Assembly (NCBI RefSeq): GCF_902686445.1
Contig: NC_062232.1
Location: 18,396,897 to 18,460,896 of the forward strand
Reading direction: 5' to 3'
Origin: Sciurus carolinensis
Lineage: Eukaryota; Chordata; Mammalia; Rodentia; Sciuridae
Length of the DNA: 64,000 bases
Positions 1 through 11,792 of this stretch are shown piece by piece. A program made the translations under genes and the position numbers. The notes below the pieces were generated by a model, which was given only the letters and a program-made list of their open reading frames with translations, was not told where the DNA came from and did no database searches. The stretch's first letter is position 1; the number at the start of each line of letters is the position of its first letter.

Positions 1-2197
1 GAATATATACATTCATCATGCATATTTCATTAGTAAGGTATGACTCTTCATAAACTCAGCCACACTTTCCCAACTTTAACTGATTAAACAAAGATCACAA
101 ACTAAAACAAGTCAGAACTGCTCATGAGGGACCATAAAAATATGAGGGAGATTCTGGGACCTGGGTCAAAAAAGTCTGTTACAGGAATACTGGTCTTCAG
201 TTACAGACTGTAAAAGGAATAATCAGGGTCTGATGTATCAAGTGCAACAACTGAGAGCTAGGAAAGTAGATCTACCTGGAGAGTGAATAAGGTTGGGTCA
301 CACTGTGCAGAGAGAAAACAAGCAAGCACAATTTGGAAGATTTTTGAACATTTGTCTATCACTTTATCCTTCTTAAATTTTGGCACTGAGTCTTTTGTAA
401 GTCAAGGGATTAATTCTTTTAAAGAACTAGTTTTGGTCCTCTGACAACCAGAGGAACTTCTTTGAGTTCATCTAATGGTAGGTTTCACAAAATTAAAAGT
501 CTGTTTGAGATAGGATGAGGAATCAGGTCAATTCTACACTCTACCATCTCATGCTTTGTTAGTATGGAGAACTGTCTCAGAAACTTCACTGTGTTTATGC
601 TACTTATACGACATTGCAGAGGACTATTCCTTTAGAAAATTTCAGTTAATTTGGAGTTTTATCCTCTTTACTTTTCTTCTCTTTGGTGTTTGCTCTCCTG
701 ATTCATTTATAGGAACATTTTCAAGTTGCTTTTATGCCTTTTCAAAGTGTTCCGCATACACTACCTCCTATAATGAATATCATGAGTCATCTTTTTTAAT
801 TGTTGGGGAGCAAGTTGAGAGGTGGGTTTTTCCTGGGCCTGGCAATTAGGGGATGCTGAAATATAAAGTGTATGCCTACAGATGGTAGTGATAAGCTGGA
901 TATAGTGAACAATCAGGTTAACTGCTTCGCTAACTCAGAAATGTAGTTTGGGCTCCCTGGGAAGCTGACTCTGAGGCATTCACATGAAGAAGCTATATTG
1001 GGGAATACTCTGCAGATCAATGCCTGAAGCGTAAGGGAAGGAAATGGCACAAGGCAGAGAGAGAAGTTGGTGTTAATATAATTTCAAAACAGGTCTCAAC
1101 CAACCCCACAGGGAGCCCTGAAGTTGGGACAATCATTCAGGGTTGCCTTATTTTATATAAAGGGAGCTATGTCTTTATACTTTTCCATAATTCTCATTGG
1201 ATGCAGGTTGCCTCCAGTAAAGATATATGACCATAAACAAAGCAACTATTTTCAACTGAGGAAACTTTTTAGAGAGGGTTGACAACTGATGACTGTCTCC
1301 TGGTTGCATTCCCAGAAGCTGAAGGAATGAGTCCTTTAGTCCAGAACAGGGATCTGGATGGCACAATACAGTATTTACTATGCTTAGAATGAATTCAATA
1401 ACCAGTCCTTGTGTCAGATCTGGTCGAAGGATTTTGACCTAAGGATAATAACTGCTTGGGAGGAAAAAGGAAGCAGTTGCTGTACTGATAACCTTCTCTC
1501 AAAGAATTTTCAATGCTTTTCAAGAGATAGACAAAAGTTGAAAAAAAAATTGGAAGAACCTATTTGAAGTACCAGTCTTCAGGTCTTGAGGGGAGCAGAA
1601 ATGATACTCAAAGGGTGGTGCCTTGTATATGAATGATCTTTAAAAGTAATCCATTAGAAATGGAGAGGAGAACCACAAATGAATGACATCATCAAAGCCA
1701 AATTTAGACATGGTGTTAAGAAGGAAAAGGTGATTGGTAGTGTCAACTTCTCATAAGAAAAGAACAAAAAAGGATCAACTGACTCATAAAGTAGGCAGGG
1801 AGTGGTTGTATTGGATAAAATCATTTCAGATGACTGGTTGAGCAGAATAAGATTGCACTAGATTAAAGAAGCGGTAATGTGAGAGCAAATGAAGTTTTTT
1901 TTTTCATAATCTATGGAGGAAAAATGAGTTGATCACTCCATTGAGATCTTGGTCTGAGAGAAGTTTTCTTTTTAAAATGGAATAAATTTTTGGCATGGGT
2001 CTAGGCTGAGAGACAGGAACTAGGGTACAAGGAAAGTTTGAAGATAAAAACAATTAGGGATAATTTGTGAGTGCAGGTCCTGAAGCTGAAGTGGGAGGCA
2101 ATGGAGTCCATGCACACATGCAGATGCTGGGTTTCAATGGTAAATGAATCCCCTTCTTCAAAGCTAAATAAAAAGAAAGGTGATGATTTTAAGTTGT
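1..2197. other. Unassigned non-coding DNA
   Basis: No repeat family, exon or RNA gene is recognisable here. Short open frames (for example 556-849 +) have no recognisable domain and look like chance frames in AT-rich DNA. Confidence 0.5.
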
Positions 2198-2631
2198 TGT
2201 GGTTTGGTTATGATTTAAGCATGTCCCACTAAGTTTCATGTGCTGGAAGTGGGGTCTCCAGTGGCAGTATGAAAGTGTGTGAAACTTAAGAAGTGGGACC
2301 TAGTGAATGGTGGTTAGGTCAGGAAAATACTACCTTTGGAAGGAATTAAATTAATGCTGGTCTCATGGAGTAGATTAGTTCTCCTGAGGACGCATTGTTA
2401 TAAAAGGAGTGAACCTTGCCCTTCCTTAGCCTCTTGCTTCCTCTAGGTGACCTCTTTCACTTGTGCTCCTGCTATTGTGATGCCATCCTCCATGAGACCA
2501 TCATCAGAGTTAAGTAAATGCCAGTGTCATGCTCTTATATATCCAGGCCTATGAGCTAAATAAATCTCTTGTCTTTCTAAAGTTCCCAGAATCAGGTGTT
2601 TTGTTATAGCAACACAAAGTAGACTAAAAGA
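2198..2631 (+). mobile_element. MaLR-type solo LTR (MLT1/MST-like)
   Basis: The segment starts with a TGTGGTTTGGTTATG-like 5' end, has a TATAAAAGG-like motif near 2400, an AAATAAATCTC polyadenylation region near 2558, and ends in a GTAGACTAAAAGA-type terminus that matches the usual ...ACTAATACA end of mammalian MaLR LTRs. It reads on the + strand. No internal retroviral region adjoins it, so it is best read as a solo LTR. The exact subfamily (MLT1, MST or a rodent form) cannot be settled by eye. Confidence 0.65.
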
Positions 2632-3829
2632 TAAATATACATAAATGATACCACAATATCCTCTTATTTATTAAGGACCCTGTACCTAAGAATAAGACTA
2701 ATGTGTGACAGACTAGTACATAGCAAGGATGACCTTTAACTAATACAAAATCAATATGGCTACCTCATGGTTACTTTAGCACATTCAAGAAATGATTAAT
2801 CAAGGAATCTAAAACTGAATTAAGATGTATATACTTGTCATTATCCATGCTCTTAACTGGGATATTATTTATTAATAAAATTACAAAATTTTAAGTTTTA
2901 AAGACAAATGGGATTATTTTAGGCAATTCATCTAATTGATTTCTGTGACCATAAACACAGGTTTATTAAGAAAAATAGCCTCAGGCAGTTCCAGATTCTG
3001 AAATGACTATGTGATCTATACCCCTGACTTTAGCAGACTGAACTAGAGGGAACATTCAACTCTAAAGCAGTCAAACTACAGGATGCTTAGTGGTCCAGAA
3101 AATGACTTGTGCGAATATTGCCTATAAGGTATGATAAGGATGGATTGAACCAATTTAACATCCTTTAGGTATATAGAGTAAAAAACTGAATGAAAGATCA
3201 AGGAAATTGTTAGTAGAGAAAGAAACTGAAATAAGAGAAGACTGGTAGTCGAGACCTTCAGGCAACTTGGACTATAAGGGGTTCATGGATGACCAGAATC
3301 TATGAATAAGGAACAGCTAGAAAACAGAGAGGAGGGTGAAGCCAGTGAAATCCTAAATTATTGGTCCAAGGTCACACACTTAGTGCCTAGTGAAGTATGA
3401 ACCAGAACACTATTTATACTTTTTTTCTGTTTCTACAACAAACAGATGCCTTCAGGTATCCCATAGTGCCCTCCAAATATTTTTGTGAATCAGAATCAAC
3501 AAAAATGCTTTTGAAAAATATACTGTAGATCCCTGTGTTCACTTCTGGAAATTCTTCTTCAGTGAATCTGGCTGCACAGGTGACTCTGTTGGGGGAGGTC
3601 AACTGACCTCTGTTTGGGAATTGCTTTCTCAGGACATAATTCCATATATCCAAGTACTGTTAGTTACTTATTTTAAATTCAGGTCCAGGAAGACTTCATT
3701 GTTACTATGGTGACTGAGGAACATTAGTAGGAATATTTATATTACTAAAATTGGAAATGAAGGGAATTGCATTACCAGTATATCAATTACTCTTTCCTGG
3801 GTTGGCCCCAAACCTAGAAACTTCTCTTT
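2632..3829. other. Unassigned non-coding DNA
   Basis: AT-rich sequence with no recognisable gene. A weak MIR-like stretch (GGTCCAAGGTCACACACTTAG, about 3362-3410) is the only repeat hint. Confidence 0.4.
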
Positions 3830-3844
3830 AGAAAACAGATCATG
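3830..3844. repeat. Outer target-site duplication, left copy
   Basis: AGAAAACAGATCATG here is repeated exactly at 10626-10640, directly after a poly(A) run. The left copy is preceded by TTT, which fits the L1 endonuclease preference (TT/AAAA-like). This is the outer of two TSD pairs around the + strand L1. Confidence 0.85.
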
Positions 3845-4017
3845 GAGAGGGACACCCATGTGCCCAGCCCACCTTGTGCAGCTCCTCTCCAGGCTCTACT
3901 CTGCACAGATCAGCGAGTTGGCAGCCGCTCTTCCAGCCACTTCCAGCCCTGTGCACAGACAAGCTCACCCACCACCGGCCCCTCGGTTGGTCCAAGTGCA
4001 GCAAATCAGTAAAAAGG
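3845..4017 (+). other. ~173-bp GC-rich segment of unknown origin upstream of L1
   Basis: This segment lies between the outer left TSD and the inner left TSD of the L1 at 4018. It does not resemble the rest of the L1 5'UTR. Its last 14 bases, AATCAGTAAAAAGG (4004-4017), are repeated at 10597-10610, where they are followed by a 16-A run and the outer TSD. It could be a short retroposed sequence into whose 3' end the L1 inserted, or 5'-transduced sequence carried by the L1. I do not recognise its source. Confidence 0.6.
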
Positions 4018-4021
4018 GGAG

Positions 4022-4036
4022 TTTCAAGATGGCGGA
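4022..4036 (+). promoter_or_regulatory. YY1-like motif at the L1 5' end
   Basis: TTTCAAGATGGCGGA sits 5-18 bases from the inferred first base of the L1. In human L1 a YY1 site of the form CAAGATGGC lies at the same place and positions the transcription start. The match is by eye and binding is inferred. Confidence 0.6.
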
Positions 4037-4285
4037 CTAGAAAGTGGTTGCATTTCATGTTGCTCCAGGACTCAGGATTCAAAAGAGGAGATATTGAGAG
4101 ACTTCGGACCAACTCAAAGCAGCCAGGTGAGTCTCTCACGTTGGGGAGGCATCCCGGATGGGGAGGTAGTCCCGGAACGCAGGGAACTTTGTGAAGTAGA
4201 GTTGCCCGGCGAGACACCCCTCCACTGGAGCAGAGAACTTGGACAACTGGGAGCATCGTACAGGAGGCCGCTCAGCACTGCGATT

Positions 4286-4840
4286 GGACTCAGAGCAACC
4301 ACTGGGGCTCTGGGCAGCTGCCCAGAGGAGGAGCTGCGTGGCGAGCTGTTTGGACTCAGAGCAACCGCCCCTGAACACCGGGGGGGGGGGGCTGCCGGGA
4401 GGAGGAGTGCGGCGGGTCGCTTGGACTCGGAGTGACTGCATCAGAGCTCCGGGCGGCTGCTCAGAGGAGGAGGCGAGTGGTGAGTTGTTTGGACTCAAAG
4501 CGACCGCTCCTGAACACTGGGAGGCTGCCCGGAGGAGGAGCACGGTGGGTCACTTGGTTTCGGAGTGGCCGCACCAGAGCTCTGGGCAGCTGCCCGGAGG
4601 AGGAGGAGGAACAGGGTGGGTCACTTGGACTCAGAGTGACTGCCCAGGGCTACGGGCGGTTGGCAGTAGGAGGAGGCGCGCAGTGAGTTGCTTGGACTCC
4701 TAGTGACCTCACCGGAACACCGGGCGGCTGTCCAGAGGAAGAAGCATGCGGCGGGTCGCTGGGACTCAGAGCAACTATACGGGGCTCCAGGTGATGCTCA
4801 GAGGAGGGGCCGCATAGCCAGGCGATTAGGTGCAGAGCAG
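4286..4840 (+). repeat. ~68-bp tandem repeat array in the L1 5'UTR (about 9 copies)
   Basis: The phrase GGACTCAGAG or close variants begins at 4286, 4352, 4423, 4491, 4556, 4627, 4694, 4762 and 4829, giving spacings of 66, 71, 68, 65, 71, 67, 68 and 67 bases. Each unit also holds a CGGGCGGCTGCCCAGAGGAGGAG-like block (variable) and is rich in G, C and CpG. Arrays of this sort act as promoter monomers in mouse L1. Here the unit is much shorter than mouse monomers and promoter activity is only inferred. Confidence 0.85.
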
Positions 4841-5441
4841 GGTCCCAGGACCTAGGAGGCTTCTTGGTGGAAGAGCCACACAGAGACAAGCTGAGGGGCA
4901 GAGCGAAGGTTCCAGGACTACAGGCAGATTCTCTGAGGAGAGGCAGCCTAAGGAAATCGTCTGCAAAGGGTGAGGCTCCCAGGCCCAGGAGATAGGTCCG
5001 GGCCCCTGGGAACGTTGCAGAGGAAGGCAGCCCAGCCCAGGCGGTAGTTGTAGATTGAGGGGAACCTCTAGGAGGGGAACTGACCAGCAAGACCTCCCCA
5101 CTGGGTGAGTCTTCCCTGCCGGGTGAGGTTTTCCCACCAGGATGGTAAAACCAGAGACACAGGCCCAAACAGGACTTGCCTCAGCCTGCAGCCTAGTTCC
5201 CCTTTGGATGACCATTGGTCAACAAGTGGAGGCACCTCTGCACACTATCAGGGAATATACCCCACCTGAAGGACACCACCCCTAGAGAGGCAGCTTCCTT
5301 GTGGAGCACCACATTATCAAGTTCTTCCAAGACTTCAAGCTACTGAAGACTAAAAGGGAATATACTAGAAATCTTCAGGGACATTATAAGTCAATAGAGG
5401 AAATCTGCAGTATCTTAGCGGTCCACTGATACCTGAACAAT

Positions 5442-6449
5442 ATGGGAAAACAAGGGAAGAAAATGCCACAAACAAATCTAGATGTTACATCAATAAAATC
5501 CAATGATGGCATGGCGGAAGAAATGACAGAAAGGGAGTTCAGAATGTACATAATTAAAATGATCAGGGAAGCAAAGGATGAGATAAAAGAGCAAATGTAG
5601 GCATTGAATGATCGCACCAAATGACAGTTAAAAGAGCAAATACAGGAAGCAAAAGATCATTTCAATAAAGAGTTAGAGATATTGAAAAAAACCAAACAGA
5701 AATCCTTGAAATGAAGGAAACAATAAACCAAATTAAGAACTCCATAGAAAGCATAACCAATAGGATAGAACACCTGGAAGACAGAACCTCAGACACTGAG
5801 GAGAAATATTTAATCTTCAAAAAAAGTTGACCAAACAGAGAAGATGGTAAGAAATCATAAACAGAATCTCCAAGAACTATGGGATATCATGAAAAGGCCA
5901 AATTTGAGAATTATTGGGATTGAGGAAGGCTTAGAGAAGCAAACCAAAGGAATGAACAATCTATTCAATGAAATAATATCAGAAAATTTCCCAAATCTGA
6001 AGAATGAAATGGAAAATCAAGTTCAAGAGGCTTATAGGACTACAAATACACAAAATTACAACAGACCCACACCAAGGCACATTGTAATGAAAATACCTAA
6101 CATACAAAATAAAGACAGAATTTTAAAGGCTGTGAGAGAAAAGAATCAAATTACATTCAGGGGGAAACCAATACGGATATCAGCAGATTTTTCATTCCAG
6201 ACCCTAAAAGCTAGAAGGGCCTGGAACATTTTTCAAGCTCTGAAAGAAAATCGATGCCAACCAAGAATCTTATACCCAGCAAAACTTACCTTCAAATTTT
6301 ACGATGAAATAAAATCCTTCCATGATAAACAAAAGCTGAAAGAATTTACAAAAAGAAAGCCAGCATTACAGAACATTCTCAGCAAAATATTCCATGAGGA
6401 AGAGTTGAAAAACAAAGAAGCAAATCAGCAAAGGGAGGAATTATCCTAA
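5442..6449 (+). pseudogene. L1 ORF1 (RNA-binding protein), broken
   Basis: The ATG at 5442 is followed by a lysine-rich start like that of the - strand copy. ORF1 protein normally forms coiled-coil trimers that bind L1 RNA as chaperones. Here the coiled-coil part is interrupted by TAG at 5597-5599 and a TGA near 5622, an A-run near 5685 has seven As where the frame needs eight, and another one-base loss lies near 5820. From 5844 to 6449 the RRM-like and C-terminal domains are open for 201 residues (motifs NLRIIGIEEG, RPTPRHIVMK, KEKNQITFRGK-like, LKARRAWNIF). No functional protein is expected. Confidence 0.9.
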
Positions 6450-6516
6450 AGGAATTGTCAAATAAAGGAGGAACCAAGTTGTGTCAAAAAATAAATAAAT
6501 AAATAAAATAAAATAA

Positions 6517-9500
6517 ATGAACCAAATGACTGGGAATACAAATCATATCTCAATAACAACCCTGAATGTTAATGGCCTGAATTCGTCAATCAAAAGACAT
6601 AGACTGGCAGATTGGATTAAAAAGAAGGATCCAACAATATGTTGACTGCAAGAGACTCACCTCATAGAAAGAGATACCCATAGACTAAAGGTAAAAGGAT
6701 GGGGAAAAACATACCATGCACATGGACTCAGCCAAAAAGCTGGGATATCCATCCTCATTTAAGATAATGTGGACTTCAAGCCAAAGTTAGTCAGAAGGGA
6801 TAAAGAAGGACATTTCATACTGCTTAAGGGAAGCATAAATCAGCAAGACATAACAATAATAAAAATCTATGCCCCAAACAGTGGCTCATCCATGTATGTC
6901 AAACAAATCCTTCTCAATCTCAGAAACCAAATAGACCATAACACAATAATACTGGGTGATTTTAACACACCTCTCTCACCACTGGACAGGTCTTCCAAAC
7001 AAAAATTGAACAAAGAAACCATAGATCTCAATAACACAATCAATTATTTAGACTTAACAGACATTTATAGAATATACCATCCAAACAAGAGCGAATACAC
7101 TTTCTTCTCAGCAGCACATGGATCCTTCTCTAAAATAGACCATATATTATGCCACAAAGCTAAGCAAATACAAGAAGATAGAGACACTACCTTGTATTCC
7201 ATCAGATCATAATGGATTGAAGTTAGAAATAAATGAACCAGTGAAAAACAGAAACTACTCCAACATCTGGAGATTAAACAATATGCTATTATATGATGAA
7301 TGGATAACAGAAGATATTAGGAAGGATATTAAAAAATTCTTAGAGGTAAATGAGAACAAAGAAACATCATATCAAAATCTCTGGGACACTATGAAAGCAG
7401 TACTTAGAGGAAGATTTATTTCATGGAGCGCATTCAATAAAAGAAGTAAAACTCAACAAATAAACAACCTAACACTACAGCTCAAAGCCCTAGAAAAAGA
7501 AGAACAGACCAACACCGAAAGTAGTAGAAGACAGGAAATAGTTAAACTAGGAGCTGAAATCAATGAAATTGAAACAAAAGAAACAATACAAAAAATTGAC
7601 AAAATAAATAGTTGGTTCTTCGAAAAAATAAACAAAGTTGATGAACCTTTAGTCACACTAACAAAGAGAAGACGAGAGAAAACCCAAATCACCAAAATTC
7701 GGAATGAACAAGGAAATATCACAACAGACATGATTGAAATACAAAACATAAGTTGAAGGTATTTTGAAAATCTATACTCCAACAAAACAGAAAATTTTGA
7801 AGACATCAACAGGTTTCTAGAGACATATGAATTGCCTAAACTAAACAAGGAGGACATACACAATTTAAATAGACCAATTTCAAGTAATGAAATAGAAGAA
7901 GTCTTCAAAAGCCTACCAACAAAGTAAAGTCCGGGACCAGATGGGTTCTCAGCCGAGTTCTACAAAACCTTTGAAGAAGAGCTCATTCCATTACATCTCA
8001 AAGTATTCCATAAAATAGAAGAGGAGGGAACCCTCCCAAACTCATTCTATGAAGCCAATATTACCCTGATACCTAAACCAGACAGAGACATCGAGGAAAG
8101 AAAATTTCAGACCAATATCCTTAATGAACCTCAACGCAAAAATTCTCAACAAAATTTTAGCAAATCACATACAAAAACATATTAAAAAGATAGTGCACCA
8201 TGATCAAGTGGGTTTCATCCCAGGGATGCAAGGTTGGTTCAACATCCGGAAATCAATAAATGTAATTCACCATATCAATAGACTTAAAGTCAAGAATCAC
8301 ATGATTATTTCAATAGATGCAGAAAAAGCATTTGATAAAATACAGCATCCCTTCATGCTCAAAACACTAGAAAAGATAGGGATAGTGGGAACATTCCTTA
8401 ACATTGTAAAGGCCATCTATGCTAAGCCCATGGCTAATATCATTCTAAAAGGTGAAAAACTGAAAGCATTCCCCCTAAAAACTGGAACAAGGCAGGGATG
8501 CCCTCTTTCACCACTTCTATTCAATATCGTCCTTGAAACTCTAGCCAGGGTAATTAGACAGACCAAAGAAATTAAAGGGATATGAATAGGAAAAGAGGAA
8601 CTCAAACTATCCCTATTTGCTGATGATATCATTATATACTTAGAGGAACCTGGAAATTCCACCAGAAAACTTTTAGAACTCATAAGTGAATTCAGTAAAG
8701 TAGCGGGATATAAGATCAATGCACTTAAGTCTAATGCATTTTTATACATAAGTGATGAATCTTTGGAAAGAATAATTAGGAAAACTACCCCATTCACAAT
8801 AGCCTTGAAAAAAATAAAATACTTGGGAATCAATCTCACAAAAGAGGTGAAAGACCTCTACAATGAGAACTACAGAACGCTAAAGAGAGAAATAAAAGAA
8901 AACCTTAGAAGATGGAAAGATCTCCCACGTTCTTGGATAGGCAGAATTAATATTGTCAAAATGGCTATACTACCTAAAGTGCTATACAGATTCAATGCAA
9001 TTCCAATTAAAATCCCAATGATGTACCTTATAGAAATAGAGCAAGCAATTATGCAATTCATCTGAAAGAATAAGAAACCCAGAATAGCTAAAGCAATCCT
9101 AAGCAGAAAGAGGGAAGCAAGGGGGTATCGCAATACCAGATCTTCAACTCTACTACAAAGCAATAGTAACAAAAACGGCAAGGTATTGGTACCAAAATAG
9201 AAAGGTAGATCAATGGTACAGAATGGAGGACACGGACCCAAACCCAAATAAATACAATTTTCTCATACTAGACAAAGGGGCCAAAAATACGCAATGGCGA
9301 AAAGATAGCCTCTTCAACAAATGGTGCTGGGAAAACTGGAAAACCATATGCAACAGAATGAAACTAAACTCATATGTCTCACCATGCACGAAACTAAACT
9401 CAAAATGGATTAAGGATCTCGGAATCAGACCAGAGACCTTGCATCTTATAGAAGAAAAAGTAGGTCCAGAGCTTCAACATGTTGACTTAGGACCAGACTT

Positions 9501-10343
9501 CCTCAACAGGACTCCCATAGCACAAGAAATAAAAGCAAGAATCAATAACTGGGATAGATTCAAACTAAAAAGCTTTCTCTCAGCAAAGGAAACTATCAGC
9601 AATGCGAAGAAAGAGCCTACAGAGTGGGAGAAAATCTTTGCCAATCATACTTCAGTTAGAGCACTAAATTCCAGAATCTATAAAGAACTCAAAAAACTCT
9701 ACAAGAATGCAAATAATCCAATCGACAAATGGGCTAAGGAAATGAATAGACACTTCACAGAAGAAGATCTACAAGCAATCAACAAACATATGGGAAAATG
9801 TTCAACATCTCTAGTAATAAGAGAAATGCAAATCAAAACCACCCTAAGATTCCATCTCACCCCAATTAGAATGGCGATTATCAAGAATACAAGCAACAAC
9901 AGATGTTGGCGAGGATGTGGGGAGAAAGTACACTCATACATTGCTGGTGGGGCTGCAAATTAGTGCAGCCACTCTGGAAAGCAGTGTGGAGACTCCTTAG
10001 AAAACTTGGAATGGAACCACCATTTGACTCAGCTATCCCACTCCTTGGCCTATACCCAAAGGACTTAAAATCAGCATACTACAGAGATACAGCCACATCA
10101 ATGTTCGTAGCTGCTCAATTCACAATAGCCAGATTGTGGAACCCACCTAGATGTCCTTCAATTGATGAATGGATAAAGAAACTGTGGTATATATATGTAC
10201 AATGGAATATTACTCAACCATAAAGAATGATAAAATTATGGCATTTGCAGGCAAATGGATGAAATTGGATAATATCATGCTAAGTGAGATAAGCCAATCT
10301 CAAAAAACCAAAGGACGAATGATATCGCTAAGAAGTGGATGAT
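6517..10343 (+). pseudogene. L1 ORF2 (endonuclease/reverse transcriptase), broken
   Basis: The start near 6517 aligns with ORF2 of the - strand L1. Endonuclease fragments are visible (ILGDFNTPLSPLDR in the 6769-7212 frame), as are reverse transcriptase fragments ([31 protein letters not shown] in 8124-8585) and the C-terminal region (9223-9963 and 9903-10223). The reading frame is broken repeatedly, for example by stops near 6640, 6762, 7756, 7926, 8583 and 9063. ORF2 normally nicks target DNA and primes reverse transcription. This copy cannot make a full protein. Confidence 0.92.
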
Positions 10344-10360
10344 GACACATAATGGGGGCT

Positions 10361-10469
10361 GGGAGGGGTTAGTGTTAGGGTTAGAGTTAGGTTTAGGGAG
10401 GGAGGCAAGAATGGAGGAAGGAAGGACTGTATAGAGGGAAAAGTAGGGTGGGAGGGGTGGGGGCAAGGG
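10361..10469 (+). other. L1 3'UTR with TTAGGG-like and G-rich tracts
   Basis: 10366-10400 is a run of degenerate telomere-like hexamers (GGTTAGTGTTAGGGTTAG and onward). 10445-10469 is a G-rich block with four or more G-runs (AGGGTGGGAGGGGTGGGGG), a possible G-quadruplex. A G-rich polypurine tract in the 3'UTR is a known feature of mammalian L1s. The telomere-like block also occurs in the - strand L1. Confidence 0.7.
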
Positions 10470-10625
10470 AAAAATAACAGAATGAATCAAACAACATTAC
10501 CCTATGTAAATTTATGATTACACAAATGGTACGCCTTTACGGCATGTACAAACAGAGAAACAACATGTATCCCATTTGTTTACAATTAAAAAAAAGAATC
10601 AGTAAAAAGGAAAAAAAAAAAAAAA

Positions 10626-10640
10626 AGAAAACAGATCATG
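10626..10640. repeat. Outer target-site duplication, right copy
   Basis: Exact repeat of 3830-3844, placed straight after the A-run at 10611-10626. Confidence 0.85.
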
Positions 10641-11165
10641 CATTCTTTCCCCTAACTCTTTAGCAAACTGACTACACCTGTGTTTCCATTGAATTTCTGT
10701 TATTTTAAACATTTTTGTAAGCATACCTGTATAAAGAAAATAATTGTTCAGCCTTGCAGAGAATGAAGTATTACTGTTAATGTGTTTGAAATTCATGACA
10801 AATATATGGTGAACGTCAGAAGATAATCTGTGCATATGGAATGGATATTTAAAGAATGGAGTGTTTAATTTTGTACACTATACCTTATATATTTTCTATC
10901 TGCATACCTTCACAGCATGCTCAGAACTCAGTAAATATCTTATTGATTGGTAGATTGATTGATTGACCAGGGCCTCAGGACAGAATCATAGTTGCCTTTT
11001 ATTTTAATTTCCCTCCCACCATTATCCATCAGGTCTTCCTCTTTAACCTCCAGATAGAGTAGAAGTGCACTAAACCAGTATCTTATAGTTTGGAAGTCCC
11101 CAAAGTTTTATGTTTTAAAATATGGCTTCTCAAGGAGGTGATATCACCTCCAAAGGGCAAAAATT
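10641..11165. other. Unassigned non-coding DNA
   Basis: Nothing recognisable apart from a GATTGATTGATTGA stretch near 10955. Confidence 0.4.
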
Positions 11166-11792
11166 TGTTCTTGGACACTTTTACACTATTGGTGGACTGT
11201 AAATTAGTTTTTACAACTACTATGGAAATCAGTATGGAGACTCTTCAAAAGGATAGGCATGTGACCCAGGTATACCACTACATGGTATTTACCCTGAAGA
11301 ATTAAAGTTGTTTTACCACAGTGATATATGCACATCCATATTTAGAGCAGCACAATTCACAATAGCCATACTATGGAACTAACCTAGGTGTCCATCAATG
11401 GATGAATGAATAAATAAGATATGGGCATAAATACACAATGGAGTTTTATTTAACCATAAAGAAAAATGAAATTATGGCATTTGCAGAAAATAATGGGTGA
11501 AACTAGAGACCATCATGTTAAGTGAAATAAGTCAAACTGAGAAGGTTAAGGGTTGTATGTTTTCTCTCATATGCAGAAACTAGAGAGAAAAAAGGTAAAC
11601 AAAGGTTGGGGTGCCTCTCCTAAAAATCAAAGGGAGATCAGTAGAGGAAAGGGACTAAGGGGGTAGGCAGGGAGAGAGGGGGAAGTTCTGGGGGGTGATA
11701 TTGGCCAAATTATGTCATTATATTGTGTGCATGTAGGAATATGTAACAATAAATTCCATCAATATATAACTATAATGTACCATTTAAAAAAA
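11166..11792 (+). mobile_element. 5'-truncated L1 3' end, + strand
   Basis: This is the terminal part of ORF2 plus the 3'UTR of a diverged L1. Recognisable phrases include ACACTATTGGTGGACTG, CACAATAGCCATACTATGG, GGTGTCCATCAATGGATGAA and AAATTATGGCATTTGCAG, the order seen at the end of the longer L1s. It ends in a short A-run (about 11784-11791). It has many substitutions and no open ORF2 frame. Confidence 0.85.

Larger units (their letters stand above)
4018..10596 (+). mobile_element. Full-length LINE-1, degenerate, + strand
   Basis: A complete L1 layout is visible: a GC-rich 5'UTR (4018-5441) opening with a CAAGATGGCGG YY1-like motif, broken ORF1 (about 5442-6449), a short A-rich inter-ORF spacer containing AAATAAATAAAT, broken ORF2 (about 6517-10343), and a 3'UTR with TTAGGG-like and G-rich tracts ending in a short A-run. 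A 14-bp inner TSD (AATCAGTAAAAAGG) lies at 4004-4017 and 10597-10610. ORF1 and ORF2 both carry many stops and frameshifts, so the element is inactive. It is older than the - strand L1 at 41.6-47.5 kb, with which it shares clear protein-level similarity. Confidence 0.95.

Noticed and set aside
4094..5215. Several overlapping 100-170-residue frames on both strands
   Set aside because: They lie in the GC-rich tandem array and 5'UTR of L1, where stops are rare. The repeated SCLDS/QRRRR-type peptides simply mirror the 68-bp unit.
10366..10400. An interstitial telomere relic or chromosome fusion point
   Set aside because: The same degenerate hexamers occur at the same place in the other long L1, so they belong to the element.
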